The translations under genes were made by a program, and so were the position numbers. 64,000 nucleotides of DNA, taken from contig OY755178.1 of assembly GCA_963576735.1 (NCBI GenBank), positions 10,416,001 through 10,480,000 of the forward strand. The letters run 5' to 3'. The notes beneath the pieces were generated by a model, which was not told the origin of the DNA, made no database searches, and worked only from the letters and a program-made list of their open reading frames with translations. The DNA comes from Bedellia somnulentella. Its lineage: Eukaryota; Arthropoda; Insecta; Lepidoptera; Bedelliidae. Positions 1-11,794 of the stretch are shown piece by piece. How positions within the stretch are numbered: position 1 is the stretch's first letter; the number at the start of each line of letters is the position of its first letter.

Positions 1-155
1 TATGAAGAATAAAAGAGCATGTATGAAAAGATTGATGGATGTAAACGAAGCCAGAGGGGTTTGCCTGGATCGTACAAGGTGGCGATCGATAGTCTCTGCC
101 TACCCCAATGGGAACTAACGACGTGAGAATATGTATGTATGTATGTATGTATTGA
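1..155 (+). mobile_element. SINE C copy
   Basis: Short element with the body GTGGCGATCGATAGTCTCTG, then TACCCCAATGGG, a CGTGA-like box and a (TATG)n tail. The 5' end is cut by the window edge or lies near base 1. Confidence 0.6.
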
Positions 156-174
156 TAACTTTACATACATACTT

Positions 175-1085
175 ATATTTCAAACTAAGAAACCTCCTTT
201 TTTTCGAGTCGGTTAAAGAACTTAAACCTTCTCCTGAATGTAATAGCATAAACTGATAACTCTTTGTCTAATAATAACTAAGAACCTTCAAACTTACATA
301 CATACTTATAGGTGTCACTCAGAAACTCCTTTTTTGAGACGGTTAGATCACTAAAACCTTGTCCTGAAAGTAACAAGTAGTTTTCTGAAAATCGCATCCA
401 AATAGCTTAAACGAAACGCGAGATAATCGCCGACCAACATACATACATGCAGGTCAAACACAGAACCTCCTTTCTTTTAGAGTCGGTTAAATCACTTAAC
501 CCATCTTCTAAATGTAACGAATACTTCTCTGAAAACCGCATCTAAATAGCTTAAGCCAAACGTGAGATAATCGCGGACCAACAGACATACATACAGGTCA
601 AACACAGAACCTCCTTTCTTTTTTTGGTCGGTTAAGGCACTAAAACCTTCTCCTAAATGTAACGAATACTTTTCTGAAAACCGCATCCAAATAGCTTAAG
701 CCAAACGTGAGATAATCGCGGACCAACAGACATACATACAGGTAAAACACAGAACCTCCTTTCTTTTTTTTGGTCGGTTAAGGCACTAAAACCTTCTCCT
801 AAATGTAACGAATACTTTTCTGAAAACCGCATCCAAATAGCTTAAGCCAAACGTGAGATAATCGCGGACCAACAGACATACATACAGGTCAAACACAGAA
901 CCTCCTTTCTTTTTTTGGTCGGTTAAGGCACTAAAACCTTCTCCTAAATGTAACGAATACTGTTCTGAAAACCGCATCCAAATAGCTTAAGCCAAACTCG
1001 AGATAATCGCGGACAATTATACATACATACATACAAACAATCGAACTGAGAACCTCCTTTTTTGAAGTCGGTTAAAAAGAAAGAT
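175..1085. repeat. tandem array of a ~146-bp unit with CATA stretches
   Basis: Units repeat at about 561, 706 and 852 (spacing 145-146 bp), almost identical in the middle and more diverged at both edges. Each unit holds AACCTCCTTTC, GGTCGGTTAA, CCGCATCCAAATAGC, GAGATAATCGCGG and a short CATACATACA run. These blocks resemble the 3' part of a common lepidopteran RTE-type element, so the array probably arose by tandem amplification of a LINE tail. Two short open frames in it are repeat shadows. Confidence 0.75.
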
Positions 1086-3300
1086 ACTAGCAACCCCATC
1101 AGTATGTTTTTTTTTATTATTTGGTCGATTGTGTACAGTTTTCTTTTTTTGTAACCTACTACGGTAAAATATATATATTTTAATAATATAACTTATCCGC
1201 TCAAATACTGTAAAGGAACCTATCGTAAACCAGTGTAAAATCCAGTGTAAGGATACTATTTACAAAAACTGAAACTAAGTTAAGTGTTACTTCTTATTTC
1301 AAAAATAGAACTCTGAATAGAACATTTACAAGCCCCATTACCCTTAATCGCCTCTCACGATACCTGCGTCAAGAATTGGGTTAGTGGTATTCTAAACCGA
1401 GAAGGGTAAGTTATTATGTCTTCGTTAAATGTATATGTTTATTAGGCTTTAGTTAATATTATAAACGAGTAAAGTTAATAAAATAAATACATATATATAT
1501 AAACCTAAATATATGACTTTGTGTAATGTTTATGATATATATATATATTCATAAACATTACACAAAGTTTGCCCTGAGAAGTATACAAAAAATGTGATAG
1601 GGGTGGGGTACCTATGCAATGTGTAACAAGGGTTTGTAGGTAAGCGAAACAAGCGAGTTACTAAAACCGTCGTCTATTTTTCTACAAAACTGAAACCATT
1701 TCTGATTTACATTAATTTCGAGATCATTTTAATCAGGTTACTTGAATATCTTGTCAAAATATCTATATTTATTTGATTGTTAAAATAACAAAGAAATCAC
1801 AATGAACTAAATATTAATTAAAAACGACCAACTTGGGCTTAACATTTCCACTGCTGTGTTTTCATTCTAGGAATTAGAAATACTACCGTTTTATTTAAAC
1901 ACCAACTTTTATTAATTAGGAGTGTTCATTTTCTACCAGAGTAAATTTTGGGTAGAATGGCTATTATATTATTACTAGCTAAATCGGCAAACTTTCTGCC
2001 ATATTAATTAATGCTAGAGAATTTCTAGTCTATAAAATAAAAAGGAAATGTTTGGGGTTGACAACCTTTATCACTTAGAAGAATAAAAAAATGACATAAA
2101 CCTATTCTTAGACCTACGAAATGTGTATGCAGAATTAATTTTAAATAGGTTCAGCCTGTGCTATACATAGAACTGTGCGATTGTGAATTATAAGACTTCT
2201 TCTTTTCTTATCAAATATAATTTTGATTAAATAATTTATTTGCACAAACCAATTAAATTGGGCGTAATAAGAACACATTTGTTAAATACATATTGAATTA
2301 AGACGAGCCAAAACGAAGGTCAAATATGGATACAAAATATGAGTTCTAATTTTTTCCTTTAAATTATTAATTCTTTAACAATAAAAGCAAGTTTTCAAGT
2401 AAGAAATAAGCTTTGAACTATTGAGCTACTAATTTTGTTTATGTATAAAAGCGCTTCAAATTAAATAGGTAGAGCTGAATTTGAATAACTGAAATAGGAA
2501 CCAACACAGAGGATGATTAATCTTCGCAGTTGAAAGAGCTGTCGTATTTCATAAAACCCTTACGGCTTCTAGCAAAGCGAATTAATTAACTTTTCTATAC
2601 TCGAATGAATAGAGCTTCAAACACACCCCTTCGTCTACCTGAGCTCTCGAAACACATATATACTTTAGACAGACGACGTTATTTGAACCGTGAATATGAT
2701 TGAGAACCTTTCGTGTATATTTGACGGCGCTGCTAATACCATTTCCGAAAATAAGTAGATTTTAAGTTCATTATTAAAATATAACACCAGCAGAAAGTTT
2801 ATTGGTTTTTTCAAAAGTGAAACTTGTATTAACTTATTATCATATTTTTAATACACAGGTAGAGTAGGTATAGTTTTATGTATTAATAAAATAATGCTAT
2901 ATCCATGTGTTTCTCACCATAAAGGTTGACTGTATAAGTCCGCCTTTGTGTACATTTACATATACTGTTTGTGTCTTGTGTTTTTGTATACAATAAAGTG
3001 TTTAAATTAGTAAATAAACGCTTAGCTTGAAAAATCGGAATGATAAAAAATTGGAGTAGAGGATTTGTAATCGTATACTGTGGTGGATGGATATTCCCTC
3101 TGCTAATACTCGTATGGTGGTCATAATGAAGAAGTTATGGCTTTTCTGAGCGTATATTTTAATGGCCTATATTGATATGAAAAGAACAACTCACTAATAT
3201 ATTATTTATTCATGAAAGAAATAGCAGGAACTTGTCCTGTTAAAAACAGATACCGATGTTACCTGAAAAATACTTTAATATATGTGTTGTATTCTAAAGA
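1086..3300. other. AT-rich intergenic sequence with minor fragments
   Basis: No gene seen. It contains a decayed antisense SINE B piece (1340-1405), a perfect hairpin (1516-1568) and, at about 2930-3005, a stretch resembling a LINE 3' end (tacaataaagtgttt). Confidence 0.5.
1516..1568. repeat. perfect 20-bp-arm hairpin
   Basis: Arms ACTTTGTGTAATGTTTATGA and its exact complement enclose a TA-rich 13-nt loop. Confidence 0.85.
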
Positions 3301-3314
3301 TGGTTAAACATGCT

Positions 3315-3566
3315 GCTGTGTAGTGTCGGCTTAGAATAACACTACCCTGTTTCCGCGGGTTGGTGTACGTAAGAGGCGACTAACGTTGTTGGGGCTTTTA
3401 AGGGATTTTTGGACGATGCGGTTGGAGACCCATCACCAACAACCTTTATTTCACCATCTTATCCCCACGCAACTGCCAAAAGTGGCTGAGGAATTTATTA
3501 TTCACTAGCTCTGGTTACCCCTTCAAGGGATTTATAGCCGTGAGTATATATATGTATATGTATGTA
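3315..3566 (+). mobile_element. SINE B copy
   Basis: Full-length type: head GCTGTGTAGTGTCGGC, then GTAAGAGGCGACTAACG, GATGCGGTTGGAGACCC, AAAGTGGCTGAGGAA, CTGGTTACCCCTTCAAGGG, CCGTGAG and a (TATG)n tail. Confidence 0.8.
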
Positions 3567-3650
3567 GGCTTAGAATTGCACCAACTCTTTTCTTTTCGCG
3601 GGTGTTGTGAGAGTAATATAGGTTTTTTTGGATATTTTTGAGTGATATTT

Positions 3651-3902
3651 TTGCTGTGTATTGTCGGCTTAGAACAGCACTTCCCCATTTCTTCCGGTGG
3701 GCGTACGTAAGAGGCGGCTAACGGTATTGGGGCTTTTTAAGGGATTTTTGGGCGATGCGGTTGGTGACCCATCACCAACAACCTTTATTTTACCGTTTTT
3801 TCCCCACGCAACTTCCAAAAGTGGCTGAGGTATTTTCAATTCCTTAGCTCTGGCTACCCCTTCAAGGGATTTATAGCCGTGAGTATATGTATGTATGTAT
3901 GT
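3651..3902 (+). mobile_element. SINE B copy
   Basis: Second full-length copy, in the same orientation as the one 85 bp upstream. A degraded fragment (3567-3640) lies between them. Confidence 0.8.
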
Positions 3903-4009
3903 AATTTTTCAGTGATTGTTGAGCAAAGTGCCTCATCAACCATTCCTTATTTTACAACTTTCTTCTTCTTGAGTGCATCTATTATACATCTTGATTGTTC
4001 AAATTCATA

Positions 4010-4364
4010 ACATAAACGTTCACGCCGAATATCCCCGAAGGGGTTGGCAGAGGTACTAATACTTCTGAAAATCACGTGACTTTGTCACCTGGTGTTCAGA
4101 GTACCCACGTTTGCATGGACAGTGTACTCACGTGATAGGGGGCAGGCCTATCGCCGTTTTGTACGAATACACTGTCACATGACTAAGTACAACTCAGCCA
4201 TGTGGGTTTCCTCACGATGTTTTCCCTCACCGTTAACAATCATGATAAATTAACCACACATATGTCTTTAGAAAGGACAAATTGGTGTAAGCCCGACCCA
4301 GGATTTGAACACTAGTCGTTTGCACGATAACCGAGTGTTCTATCCACTGGGCTATCACGGTTGC
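4010..4364 (-). mobile_element. SINE A, full length, with target duplication
   Basis: A tRNA-like head (B box reads GATTTGAAC in reverse) and a 3' CCCCGAAGGGG hairpin read antisense. Flanked by the 12-bp direct repeat TTCAAATTCATA (3998-4009 and 4365-4376). Confidence 0.88.
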
Positions 4365-4594
4365 TTCAAATTCATATTTTAGGAATTCATTTTAATTGAG
4401 AAAATGGAGGAAATTAAGAATGGTTAAAGACATATATAAAATCAATGTGCATGGATTATTATTATTATGACATTAGTCAGCAAAGGGCATGGCAAAGAGA
4501 AAAATATATGACACAATACACAGTGTTCAGGCGTTCAAGCGTAAAAAATAAATGATACAAAAATATTGATGTGTATAAATAGAGCTTTCCGTAG

Positions 4595-5224
4595 GTACAA
4601 AGTGACAACCGATAGTCTCTGCCAATCCTAATAGTAATTGACTTAGGATATTTTCCTGTAAAGTTTATTTGTAGTACCTGTTTATTTCATTTAGTTTAGT
4701 TATAATTTATGCCTTATCAAATGTGGTACTGTTAAAATTAACAACCTTCCCTATAAGAGTAAATGTATATTTATCCAATTTTAGAAATCAACTGAGAAAA
4801 GTTTTGGAAATAAAGTACAGTCGTTGAAGGCTAGAGACCCTAAATATCACATCTACCAAAACCTCATAAAAATCTTCAAAACCACCTCGTGCGACACCTA
4901 CGAGAAGAAATGGGTCAGTGCTGTTCTAAGCCGACTGTACATAGCAAAATATTTGTATTTATAAACTGCTACCAAAAAGCCCTATGTTTAGAATCAATCC
5001 GGGAAATATTCAGACAAGCGGAAAATGAAGATACTCGTAAAGTTTAAAAAAAGGGTTAACGACTTTTTATATTACCCATTAATTGCATTGCGTTTTCACT
5101 ACGTAACTTTACTATTCTTCTAAAGGTAAAGCAGCAATGTAACAACGGCAGGCAGGAAAAGTAGCGCATTAACGTACAGACAAGGGGTGGGCGAGGGTGA
5201 ATCGCACAACTCGGACAATATTGT
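4595..5224. other. SINE fragments and AT-rich spacer
   Basis: A SINE C fragment (about 4595-4640) and an antisense SINE B fragment (4850-4945, ending in the TAAGCCGAC head). Nothing else is seen. Confidence 0.45.
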
Positions 5225-5226
5225 TC

Positions 5227-5390
5227 AGTCAGTGTGTTCGTGGAAGTTGCCAGGGTACGACGTGTGAATCGTACGAAGAAACTCTGCATCGAAGTGAATT
5301 AAAGTTTCGTGAAAAAGACGATAAGTGAAAATTTGAAAGGTTGCATAGCAAAGCGAATTTGGCTGTCGAGTTTACATCTACTGTGCAGTT
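5227..5390 (+). promoter_or_regulatory. possible transcription start and non-coding first exon
   Basis: Two overlapping arthropod initiator motifs, TCAGT (5225-5229 and 5229-5233), lie in locally GC-richer sequence, followed about 160 nt later by a consensus donor CAGTT|GTAAGT. It could be the 5' UTR exon of the secreted-protein gene whose next exon starts at 11717. There is no transcript evidence here. Confidence 0.3.
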
Positions 5391-5477
5391 GTAAGTTTAT
5401 ATTTTAAGTTTTTTTTTTAAATAAATAGCTTTTTGTTTGAGACGTTTTTAGATTTAGGATATGTAATAAAAGAAATA

Positions 5478-5711
5478 GCTTTGTGGTATTGGCTAAGAAC
5501 CCATTTCTTCCTGACTGTGTCGTTCGCGACTAAAAGAGTTGGGATTGAAGTGATTATTTAGCTTTACGACTGGAGACTCATGACCAAACATCGTTTATTT
5601 TATAATGTACACATATTTCAGTTTTAAAAAGTGACTGAGTAATTACTAAATCTGAATTTCTCGCTACATATTTCTTGGAATTTATAGCCGTAAATATATG
5701 TCAGTATGAAT
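5478..5711 (+). mobile_element. SINE B, old and diverged
   Basis: All blocks are recognisable (GGCTAAGAACC, TCGCGACTAAAAG, GACTGGAGACTCATGACC, AAGTGACTGAG, TTATAGCCGTAAATATATG) but heavily mutated. It lies in the putative first intron of the secreted-protein gene. Confidence 0.6.
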
Positions 5712-6598
5712 AGTCTCACTGTTTATATTCTTTAAATTCGTTTCGTAGTAGTCAACAGAAGACATTCTTTTTCTAAAAAGCTAATGGCTTTATTGACTAA
5801 AATCGTACCATAACCTTTATAAAAGCAGGTGTGAATAAAGGAAAAACAAAAAAAATATACCTAAATTTGATGCCATATAATAAATATCAGTTTTTTACAA
5901 ATTTTATGGTTGGGATTTTTATTATTTCTATATCGTACAGTTTTTATAAGCGTTGCAAGTATATACAAACATCACGAATTATAGTAATATAACAAATTAA
6001 AAATGAAGCTATTATGAAAGCTAAATAAAAGATCACTAACATAATATCTGCGCCATAGATATTAAATCACCTTTTTTATCTAGTTACATATTTTGAAAAT
6101 CAAAAGTTTATTTAAGTTTATGGTTTAAAAATTTAACAAGGAAAATAAAAAACATAAATACTATAAATTAGGATATTAAATTTTAAAAACGTTCATGTCA
6201 AAATACATGTCATGAAATGATTATTTTTATTTATTGTGACACAAAATATACATAACTAGATAATAATGTATTAAAAAGGCCCCTTAGTTTTACTGAATAT
6301 TAATGGAATATTACTATTATGTATTTGAAAAAAAATAGTATGAGTAGGTTTTCTGTTGTTTCCTATCTAGAATCATTAGGAACAACCTCTCTGACTTCTG
6401 TGTTGTAGATGTGCTTTAATTTTGAGTAGTCGTTGCCATTGCTACTTCTATAAATAAAATAAAATATGTAAGTATCAATATGTGAATATAGATACCAGAT
6501 CAAGTTATATCCTAGAAAATTATAATATTGACTTATGGTAAACGGTACGACGGATATGACGATTTAATGTTGTACCATACACATGTAAATGACGCCTT
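5712..6598. other. AT-rich intronic or intergenic sequence
   Basis: No coding, RNA or repeat signal seen. Confidence 0.4.
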
Positions 6599-6599
6599 A

Positions 6600-6890
6600 C
6601 TTTAGAAACAAACTTATTTATTTATCATTCAAATGGTTATCCTCAGCGGGGACTAAACCCGTAATGTCTAACGAATCGCCTAACCAATATGCTACGGGCG
6701 TCGTCAAATAACACAACGCGCTGCCGGCATAAGGCATAGAGAACTTAATTGGCGGACTCTTAGTGACAAGTACTGAATTGGCATTAACTGGAATCAGTGC
6801 CTTAACAAGTCCCACGAAACATAAACCAGGCCTGACTTTCGAATCAGGAAGCCTAGCACGAGCGCTATTTTTAAAGTCACGATAAGGGTT
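6600..6890 (-). mobile_element. tRNA-derived SINE-like element (family G)
   Basis: On the minus strand the head reads TAGCATATTGGTTAGGCG (A-box-like) and CGGGTTTAGTCCCCG (B-box-like), about 40 nt apart, as in tRNA genes. The body downstream is unlike the other families here, and only one copy is in the window. Confidence 0.5.
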
Positions 6891-6912
6891 AAAATGAGAT
6901 GATAGTATACGT

Positions 6913-7079
6913 TAGTGTTGCCGGATAATCGATTGTGTATCGATTATGCAAATGGGGCCCAAATAATCTAATAATCGATAGTATTATCGATACTATCGAT
7001 CATATCGATACTATCGATTATTAGATTATTTTGAGTGAACACAATCGATTAATCTATAATCGATTATCCGGCAACACTA
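6913..7079. mobile_element. hAT-like MITE with 8-bp target duplication
   Basis: 167 bp. Ends TAGTGTTGCCGGATAATCGA and its complement; 8-bp flanks GTATACGT (6905-6912 and 7080-7087). The inside is a fold-back full of ATCGAT. Tip sequence and 8-bp duplication fit the hAT superfamily. Confidence 0.85.
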
Positions 7080-7089
7080 GTATACGTTA

Positions 7090-7915
7090 CTAAGTAAGCG
7101 CGTAAGTCATGGCTGTCTTATACCACGCGATATCTAGTTTAAAGGCCGCTCGTTCTAGCTATGCAGATGCCATAACAATGTTTTTTAGACTCAAAATCAG
7201 GAATTTTCTAGTATGAAACCTAAATTGATTTGATTATTAGTAGATTTTAGATATAAAAATAAAGAGACCAATAGTTTTTTTTTATGACATGCTATAAAGA
7301 AGAATGAAATGCTTGACACATAAAGATAAAATTGATGAAAATTGGAATTTGGAGAAACGGAAAGAAATCAATTTGTCTTATCAACACACAAAGCCATTTC
7401 AGCGGTTCCATTGAGTAATCGTAGGCAATTTTAGGATCAATTTACGGGTGAATTGCTACTTCGATTACCGTAAATTGCTTACGCACCTAAAGCTTCGTGG
7501 GACATGGTTCAGAGAAATATGATGATTGAAAATATAAAACACGCATGACAAATATCGTCTTAAATTTGCTATTCTAAGTTAACACTCATAATTATTATAA
7601 AACGAAATATATTCGTTATATAACATTCCTAATACAACTTGGAAGGTATACTAGAGATATTATATTCCTAAATATAGTTGAAATGAGTAAGTTTCGCAAA
7701 GCAACTGTAATTTTAAAATAGGTTAAAAAGATAAAGTAAAAAGAAAATTATTGATGGATTGTACTTACGTTATAATGCAAGAGATATCAAACGGCTTTTA
7801 AAATATGAAACGAGAATTGATTGAGAGATTAATATCATATATAAATCTTTTTCGTGGATATTTTATATAACATTTAATTGTAAAATCTGCATTTATTGAA
7901 TGATATAAATGTATA
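7090..7915. other. AT-rich spacer
   Basis: No feature recognised. Confidence 0.4.
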
Positions 7916-7919
7916 TGGT

Positions 7920-8280
7920 ACTATTTTTATGTTGCTAGTAGAAGACCACGGAGATTAGATGATGGGATATAAAACTAAGATGAAAGAATACTCATGAATG
8001 ATAAGATGGATGCGTGTAAGGAAAGCCGAATGCGTGGTCGATCACCAATGAGATGGACGGACCAAATCAAAGCAGCGCTGGATGACCCCCTGTACCAATG
8101 CACCAAAAAAACAGCCCTCAGAGAGGAATGGCGACGAATTTTGCGGCGGGTCACCCAACCAAAATGACGACCACGACCACTCTGTCAAGAGTGTTACGAC
8201 TGAGAAGAAGAAGGAAAGCCAGATAATTTGAAAAAACATTGTATTTGTATTCAATAAAGTGTTCAAATAATAAATAAAAT
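7920..8280 (+). pseudogene. non-LTR retrotransposon 3' fragment (RT protein C-terminus)
   Basis: Forward translation gives a C-terminal tail of LINE type: GRSPMRWTDQIKAAL then ALREEWRRILRRVTQPK, followed by a frame break and an EEEG-like end coded by GAAGAAGAAGG. A 3' stretch with attcaataaagtg follows. It is an RTE-like 5'-truncated remnant without a catalytic domain. Confidence 0.6.
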
Positions 8281-8721
8281 AAATAATAAATTTATTAACT
8301 AATACAGTTAATTCAGTAGGTACATTTTAAAGTTACAGCCTGATTGCTATTATAAAAGGGAACAATAATTGTGTTTGACTTAAAAGTATGGAATTCATTA
8401 AGGTATACACAAGAATGTAGTGTTTTGTGATTTTAACATAAAACCATTTTCTTATTGATTTCAGTTGCTACTAGAAATACAGATTTATATTTATTATCTT
8501 GAATTTTCAGTTATTTCCACTAAGACCAATTATCAATAAATATCAACTTTATTGAAAAAGTTATTTAGCAAATACTGAGAAAATAATGATAGAGACCTTA
8601 ATTTTTTTAGATATTATTCTAACTCTAACACGACTCGCGAAGACCATTCGTTTTTTTAAGAGACTATAATAGAAAAAAAGTTAATTATTTTATTATCATT
8701 TAAATTATAGTACTCAAACTT

Positions 8722-9055
8722 TCACGCTGTATATCCTCGAAAGGGTTTGGCGGAGGTACTAATAAGTCAGCTGGTGATCAGAGTACCCACGTTTTGTTTG
8801 GACAGTGTACTCACGTGATAGGCCCATCATCTTTTTGGTACAAATGCACTGTCACATGACAAAGTGAAACTCAGCCTTGTCGATATCTTCACGATTTTTG
8901 CCCTCAACGTTAACAACCATGATAAATTAATCACACATATGAATTTAGAAAAGAAACATTTGTATCACAACACAGTTGGGGCCACTCGGAGTTTAAACCG
9001 ACACCTGTCTGGACGACGGACGAGAGTTCTTATCTGTTTAGCTGTCACGGTTGTA
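8722..9055 (-). mobile_element. SINE A, diverged
   Basis: The complete order of SINE A blocks is present antisense, from TCACGCTGTATATCCTCGAA to CTGTCACGGTTG, with many substitutions. It yields a spurious open frame. Confidence 0.7.
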
Positions 9056-9079
9056 ATTTTAATACATACATACATTAAC

Positions 9080-9303
9080 CTGCTTTGTTCAGCGTCGACA
9101 AAGAACACTGCCATGACCATTTCTTCCCGTGGGTGTACGTAAGCGGCGTCTTAGGGTATTGGGGCTGTCGAAGACTGTCACCAACAACATTTATTTTACT
9201 ATCACTTAAATTACAAAAGTTGCTACAGAATTACTCATTTGGAAGTTCTGGCTACCACTTTGAGGGACACATAGGCGTGAGTATATGTATGTTAGTGTAT
9301 GTA
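9080..9303 (+). mobile_element. SINE B, diverged
   Basis: GGGTGTACGTAAGCGGCG, GTATTGGGGCTG and TAGGCGTGAGTATATG blocks are visible. Confidence 0.65.
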
Positions 9304-9549
9304 CATACTGTTAGTTAAACTCTAAGATACACGATTTTAAACTAAACAAGTACTTCCCTTGCTTCTATTTCTTTCAGTAGAGATGAAAAGTTCAAAAACA
9401 TTTCTCCAACAGCACCTCAAAGTACAAAGCTTTTAAAAGTTTCGAACTAGTAAATTTAAACTCGAATAGCAGATCAATTAAACAACTTAAACACAGTATT
9501 CTTTACAAATGGCAAAAAAATATGAAATGTAAAGAAATACTGTAAAGAA

Positions 9550-9800
9550 GCTGTGTAGTGTCGGCTTAGAATAGCACTACCCCATTTCTTCCGGTGGGTG
9601 TACGTAAGAGGCGACTAGCGGAATTGGGGCTTTTAAGGGATTTTTGGGCGATGCGGTTGGGGACCCATCATCAACAACCTTTATTTTACCATCTTTTCCC
9701 CACTTAACTTCCAAAAGTGGCTGAGGAACTTCTAATTTGCGCTCTGGCTACCCCTTGTAGGGATTTATAGCCGTGAGCATATGTATGTATATATATATAA
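9550..9800 (+). mobile_element. SINE B copy
   Basis: Near-complete, head GCTGTGTAGTGTCGGC through CCGTGAGCATATGTATG. Confidence 0.8.
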
Positions 9801-9939
9801 AAATACATCAACATCAAATAGGTAGCAGTAAAAATCATAAATATTATCTGGTCAAATTCAAATGTTATTCTGTAAATATCACAGATGGTATCTGTTTATT
9901 AGCGTTTACAATCACATGAATAAATATAATAAATAAATA

Positions 9940-10250
9940 TATATACGTATACACCAATTTGTCTTTTCTAAAGACATGTGTGTGGTTAATTTATCATGGT
10001 TGTTATCGGTGAGGGAAAACATCGTGAGGAAACCCACATGGCTGAGTTGTACTTAGTCATGTGACAGTGTATTCGTACAAGACGGCGATAGGCCTGCCCC
10101 CTATCACGTGAGTACACTGTCCATGCAAAACGTGGGTACTCTGAACACCAGGTGACAAAGTCACGTGATGTTCAGAAGTATTAGTACCTCTGCCAACCCC
10201 TTCGGGGATATTCGGCGTGAACGTTTACGTTTATGTTTATGTTATGTTAT
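9940..10250 (+). mobile_element. SINE A, 5'-truncated
   Basis: Starts at ACACCAATTTGTC, so the tRNA-like head is missing, and runs to CCCCTTCGGGG and a (TTATG)n tail. It abuts an antisense SINE B fragment (10250-10345). Confidence 0.8.
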
Positions 10251-10345
10251 GTATATATATATATACATACGTATACTCACGGCTATGAATCCCTAGAAGC
10301 AGTAGCCACACTTTTGGAAGTTGTGTGGGGAAAAGATGATATAAT
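10250..10345 (-). mobile_element. SINE B 3' fragment
   Basis: Antisense tail ATACTCACGGCTATGAATCC to TTGTGTGGGGAAAAGATGAT, cut off where element D begins. Confidence 0.7.
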
Positions 10346-10735
10346 AAATAAAGGAAAGAAAAATTTCGACACAGGCGGGATCGAACCCGCGACCTCGGGT
10401 ATACGCCCCCGTCGCTCTGCCATTGAGCTACCGTGTCAATGGCTGCCAGCACGAAATTCTTCTATCCTTTATTTCTTTTACACGTTAAAGTAGTGTTTGC
10501 GTTTCCTACCTCCGAATTTTTACTAATTCGGAAGGCCACTTGTCTACCTTTTCAGATAGAATGCAAATGTTGAAAACGCCTAACTATCACATAATTTAAA
10601 TCTTTTTATTCATGAAAACCTCATGTGGGGATTATTACTAATAAATAAATAAAGGAAAGAATTTATTTATTTATTAGTAATAATCCCCACATGAGGTTTT
10701 CATGAACAAAAAGATTTAAATTAAAAGATGATATG
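10343..10735 (-). mobile_element. element D: tRNA-like unit plus long inverted repeat
   Basis: It joins an antisense tRNA-like unit (10368-10437), a family-specific middle with CCGAATTTTTACTAATTCGG, and a 128-nt fold-back (10594-10721). Arms of about 57 nt (ATTTAAATCTTTTT.., ..CCTCATGTGGGGATTATTAC) differ by one base. The same end sequences occur at 55501 and 63007. Confidence 0.75.
10368..10437 (-). other. tRNA-like sequence in element D
   Basis: Minus strand: 7-bp acceptor stem GACACGG/CTGTGTC, D stem GCTC/GAGC, T arm GCGGG-TTCGAT-CCCGC with a shortened loop. The anticodon arm is irregular, so I treat it as a tRNA-derived promoter rather than a working tRNA. Confidence 0.7.
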
Positions 10736-10854
10736 TTTTCATTTAACATTTCAACTTAAGGTATACGGCAAAAATGGTTACGAGTTAGGTAAGCGAGGAT
10801 AATTACTATAACTTTAAAAAGGATTTATAAGTCTTTATAATTAGCTACCTCGAT

Positions 10855-10980
10855 AAGTTTATAACATACAAACCTTTGAATTTTCGAGGGTTTTCCCCAG
10901 TCAACATTCATAAGTGGCTAAGAATATTCTGCTCCTAAAGTTTTGGCTACCCCTTTTTGGATTTAAAACCGTGAGGTTAA
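10855..10980 (+). mobile_element. SINE B 3' half, old
   Basis: TAAGTGGCTAAGAATATTC, TTTGGCTACCCC and AAAACCGTGAG are recognisable. Confidence 0.5.
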
Positions 10981-10981
10981 T

Positions 10982-11716
10982 TTGTTTGTGTCTATGCACA
11001 TAATAAACGTTGATAACCGGATGTTAAATTATTTTGTAAATCACGAAACAAGTTTTATAAAATCGTTTAACAAGATTTCCCGTTGTGCTTCGGAGCTCAA
11101 TTTCCGATTTCAGCGAATATATAACATAAAACTGTCTTGCAATTTTTTATCACTAGTTTTATGAATATAGCCCTATAAAGATTTTATTTCCTGCTTAAAA
11201 CCGGCTGTGAAGGAAGCGCTTGTTATCTACGAGATTAAAACGTAAAAAATCGTAATAGGTTTTTTTACGAAGCGTTGGTTTAAAATAACGCATACCATTT
11301 ATGTAGATAATCACGCCTTTAGTTCCCATTAAGTTGGGTAGAGATGAGTATGCGCTTAATTACGATAGAACGACTCGTAAAAAAATACTTAAATCATAGC
11401 TAACCAACTATAATAATATTGTAATTCTTCTTGTTCTTATAATTTCACAAATCGAACATTAATAATATCCTATATGTACGTTTAATTCATAAGAGGCTTA
11501 TAAATGTGTATTTCCTTTTCTTAGTGAACAAATAAGGAGCAATAAAAAAAAAGAATATTTTAAATTATACACACCTGTCACCGTATTTAACCATTTTGGG
11601 CTCCTTGGCTTAATAGCTGTATAATTTATTCAGTATTAAATAGTTACTTTGATAAAATTGAGATTTTCATTTCCTTCTTAAAATATATAGTACAAAAAAT
11701 ATTATGTTTGTTTCAG
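10982..11716. other. AT-rich intronic or intergenic sequence
   Basis: A SINE C-like antisense scrap lies at 11310-11345 (TAGTTCCCATTAAGTTGGG). Otherwise nothing is seen. Confidence 0.35.
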
Positions 11717-11736
11717 GTTGATCAAGATAAAATAAC

Positions 11737-11794
11737 ATGGCATCCACTGCGTCTAATTTTGCGTGCTATGTTACAATCATATTTTTATGTATAG
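11737..11794 (+). CDS. secreted-protein gene, coding exon 1 (signal peptide)
   Basis: The acceptor tttcag ends at 11716, so 20 nt of 5' UTR precede ATG in the context aataacATGG. Nineteen codons encode a hydrophobic core YVTIIFLCI. The donor is ATAG|GTAAGT. Confidence 0.7.

Noticed and set aside
175..1085. Repeat-spacer pattern suggestive of CRISPR
   Set aside because: The 146-bp units are contiguous with no unique spacers, and the window is clearly a eukaryotic nuclear genome.
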